From positions 23,037,728-23,101,727 of the forward strand of contig OY987229.1 of the NCBI GenBank assembly GCA_963920705.1: a stretch of 64,000 nucleotides of DNA. The letters run 5' to 3'. Positions within the stretch are counted from its first letter, which is position 1. Each line of letters starts with the position of its first letter. Source of the stretch: Odiellus spinosus. Lineage: Eukaryota; Arthropoda; Arachnida; Opiliones; Phalangiidae. The position numbers were made by a program, and so were the translations under genes. A model generated the notes under the pieces. That model was not told the DNA's origin. It worked only from the letters and a program-made list of their open reading frames with translations, and searched no databases. Of the stretch, positions 61,072-64,000 are shown one piece after another.

Positions 61072-61406
61072 CAGAAGCCGATGAAACCCTCCTTTGAAGT
61101 CTACTACTCCAATGTTCCATATAGCACTCCTCTCTGTATGGGTAAAATTCACAATTTTGCGAGTTAGAAGGGGTCCTACTTCATACCCCCCTGTCTACCG
61201 AAAATTGGAAACTCTCCATCCACAAACGACGACGTTTTTTGGACGAACTCCACGGCTGCTAGAGATATTCGCTCGACGAACTCCCGCTCCGAAAACATCT
61301 ACCGTTAGGAGACGTACGAATCGCGCTTTTTGAAACTAACCCATACAGAGAGGGGTAGACAAGACCCGGAGTAATAGACTTCAAAGGAGGGTTTAATCGG
61401 CTTCTG
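61072..61406 (+). mobile_element. MITE family A, copy 6, target duplication GTAAAAG
   Basis: This 335-bp copy has a perfect 7-bp repeat GTAAAAG at 61065-61071 and 61407-61413. It starts 200 bp after the 3' LTR of the retrotransposon. It has several private changes, including TTTAATCGG in the right terminal repeat and a shortened CTCTCC stretch. Confidence 0.95.
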
Positions 61407-61413
61407 GTAAAAG

Positions 61414-62900
61414 TAATTACCCTGAGAGAGTCAAGCTGGAAAAATCGAACGTTCGCGGGAGAAACCTATTTTGTTGTCTTTTTCGAGAGAGCGATGTTTT
61501 GACGCAATCTTTCTCAAATTTTTAAAGCTCGATGCTCAATAGGGAGTGAGAGTGGTCCAGTGGAATTCGCAATTAAACAAACATAAATATAGATTAGTTT
61601 AAATGAATTTGGGGCCTGAATACCATCTCAGTTTATTTGGTATTAACATCCAAGAGAAAATAATATTAAACGCGAAATGAGTCACGATTCCATTAATAAA
61701 ACGAATAACTGGTCAATTAAATCCCTTTTAAAGTCGCCTTCTTTTCTAGCTTAGCAGACGACGTTCAAAGCTAGTCTGCGCTCGTAAGGGAAGAGCATTT
61801 TAAAGGGGCAAATTAGAGAGCAAATAGGGCCTGTAATAGGCAGTCAGGTTGGTGTAACTCGTCTCTGTGAGAGTGAGTGTCGCTTACTGGAGAGTTTAAT
61901 ATGGGGCAATGTCTTCGACGAATGGCTCTTCCTTGTTTACAGAGGCGTATTTCACGCATTAGCACGGAGCGCGCAGTCGAGACGCGATTATAAAACGGGG
62001 GCCCACTGTGTACCTATATTATAGACATATTATAAAAGGCAATTTTCACCCCCAACTTCAAATAACGTCAATTTTGTATTTAAAGCAATTAATATTACGT
62101 CAGTCTCTAGCGCGGGCGATGGGGCCAACTAGCACGCTGTTTAGGGTCACTATTCTTCTAATTCTAATTCGCAAATTGAACTTTAAGACGCGGAAATTAC
62201 ATCAATTTTTAATTGAATTCAATTAAACAGTAGTTAAAAAGTCAACGAAAATTATGGTTAACAACTTCATATATCGAAAAAATTTTAAGCTTCTTAATTA
62301 ATAATTATATTATTATTACGTACATAAAGGTAAAAAAAAATTATTTATAATAAAGAGGTAATAATAATGAGGTCACTATATAATGTAACGCGATTCTCTG
62401 GCAAACATTATTTTCAATAAGCCGAGCTATTATTGGATACGATTTTATCTCCAACGATTCTATTTGGTTTCTTATAAATATAGACGGGAAAAACCCGAAA
62501 GCACGGCCCTAAACCAACCTCAAAGTTTACGCGGTGCTGGTGGAAGGGATTGGTAAAAGCGCTTTAGTTTTAATCCGAGCGGTGGAGGAAAAGTTGGAAG
62601 CCTAAACGCGACTCGATTCACTCGAGGCAAAGAGACGTCTTTTAGAGAACTCTAGGGATCTTTATTGGCTTTAAAAAATAGTAAAGCGGAGAGTAAAATG
62701 GTGTTAGTCTGCCGTGGCGCGCCTTGGGCTGACAGATTTAAGGCAGACGAAAGGATTTAACCAATTTGCCAAGGAATACGAGTCAATTTATTGACGAGGA
62801 TAAAATTTTAAAGGATATAAGAAAAGGTTATTAAAGAAAATTGGTGTTATAACTTTTGAGGGGAAAATCAACGATAATTAGATTTTTTCTCGACTCCCCC
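61414..62900. other. No gene recognised
   Basis: Unique sequence with scattered TTAAAGG words and a TTACGTCA at about 62095. No reading frame with recognisable content was found. Confidence 0.5.
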
Positions 62901-62904
62901 TTGA

Positions 62905-63288
62905 AAGGGAGAATAGGCCTAATCCACCGATAAAAAGTTTACAATACAAATATTAAACTAGAAATAAATTTAAAACTTACCCTGAAAATAGGCTTAGCGG
63001 GATTCGTGGAGATCCTGAATCGCGTCCGTGTCAGGTCTAGCGACCAATGAGCGAAGGCCCGTCGTTCACGCGAGATCTCCACGAGACTTACGTCGCGCGC
63101 GATTGGTCGCTATACCTTACACGCGAGGAAATCAGGAGCTCCATGAATCTCACTAAGCCTATTTTCAGGGTAAGTTTTAAATTTATTTCTAGTTTAATAT
63201 TTGTTTGTAAATTTTTTAAATAGTGGATTAGGCCTATTTAAACGATAAAGAATCGATAAAAAATCAATTGATAGGTTGCATTCTCCCT
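62905..63288 (-). mobile_element. T2/Kolobok-like MITE (family C), left arm deleted, core inverted
   Basis: The right end CTCCCT plus TTAA (63289-63292) is intact and the left flank has changed to TTGA. About 45 bp just inside the left end are missing: GGGAGAAT joins directly to AGGCCTAATCC. The central part is reversed relative to the copy at 13350, since GTCCGTGTCAGG comes first and the ACACGCGAGG side second. The arms otherwise align base by base. Confidence 0.85.
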
Positions 63289-63379
63289 TTAAGAAATAAA
63301 TTAATACGCATACGTTTAGTTTAGCGTATATTCGAGGCGTTGATTATTTACAGTGCCTTATTTAGGGAATTTTAAGCTC

Positions 63380-63395
63380 GGGGGGGGGGGGGGGG
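63380..63395 (+). repeat. G homopolymer, 16 G
   Basis: Sixteen consecutive G follow TTAAGCTC. A shorter G run lies at 45145-45155 and a run of 13 C at 35971-35983. All three are prone to length error in assemblies. Confidence 0.85.
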
Positions 63396-64000
63396 CAAAT
63401 TAAATGTGTTCCTTATTTTCAACATCTTTAAACATTCATTACAGCCTCACTCAGAGGAAAGATTTTAAATAGTCGCGCCCCAAACAGCGTTCGAAACGCT
63501 CCCAATGAAACCTTAACCCAAGTCTTAATCCGTCCCAAATTATTCATATAATTATATCATTATTTAGACTTTATTATTATTTACGGTAAATAAAGTCCAA
63601 AACAGTCCGCAAAAATCCATAAATTATTCAATCTTTTCCAGCTTTTACGTTGAAGTAAAAAAATGCCTTATTAAAATTCATGGTTGCGCAACGCGATGTA
63701 AGCTTTAAAACACGGGCAAATGTCTAATGTATTCGCCAATTCGTCGGCTTGTTACCAAACTATATCTCTATATTCTTTGATCTAGTGATCGTGGATAAGG
63801 CTCTGTACGCGTTGAAATTTCCACCTGAATCCTTCTGTCGTTCAATTTGTATCTAATTTTACAACGCGAGAGAAGCTAAATTCCCTTCGTAACCTTATAA
63901 GTAAACAAACAATTGAAATGAATGCTGGTTTACCTTAGATGTTCGCTGTCAAATCCGGATGAAAAATAAACTACAGGCTATTTTTTTCCTTTTTTTTTTT

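Overview
This window looks like repeat-rich, gene-poor nuclear DNA from an animal, most likely an invertebrate. The reasons are the AT-rich background with CpG clearly not depleted, long GA microsatellites, an animal-type Ty3/gypsy element that resembles the mag lineage, and many short inverted-repeat (MITE-like) DNA transposons. The species cannot be named from the sequence. I found no convincing host protein-coding gene, tRNA or rRNA. Nearly all short reading frames are chance frames, microsatellite translations or frames inside repeats.

The only large coding region is 56569-60588. It is one uninterrupted 1339-residue Gag-Pol polyprotein with two zinc knuckles, protease, reverse transcriptase, RNase H and integrase. 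A primer-binding site, a polypurine tract and a complete 253-bp 3' LTR accompany it. The 5' LTR is reduced to its last 61 bp, which match the 3' LTR exactly. The copy therefore looks young but has lost its upstream promoter.

The rest is a landscape of non-autonomous DNA transposons. Family A (about 337 bp) has six copies: 10807, 11836, 22912, 34664 (inverted), 51895 and 61072. Family B (281-292 bp) has four: 5234, 18919 (inverted), 30432 and 47461. A TATAGG-rich element lies at 14368-14864 and a 419-bp element at 28866-29284. These four families are unrelated in sequence, yet their insertions are flanked by 7-bp target duplications, ten of twelve of them perfect, and all have 5'-CA...TG-3' ends. 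A separate group with TTAA flanks and AGGGAG ends resembles T2/Kolobok-type MITEs: 13350, 38602, 40511, 54030 and 62905, plus weaker candidates. A transposon-like unit at 31283-32071 encloses eighteen 29-bp tandem repeats.

Other structure includes a 40-bp array (19910-20345), a 31-bp AT-rich array with alternating subtypes (37370-37730), a degenerate TTCGTGATTTCG region (41937-42190), and two GA tracts (15596 and 48987). A hairpin family has a loop better conserved than its stem (2417 and 50235). A tandem duplication at 37088-37201 carries two perfect E2F-type sites just downstream of a TATA-like sequence. A possible gag/ORF1 relic lies on the minus strand at 12187-12423, and the DNA around its start recurs near 49320-49380.
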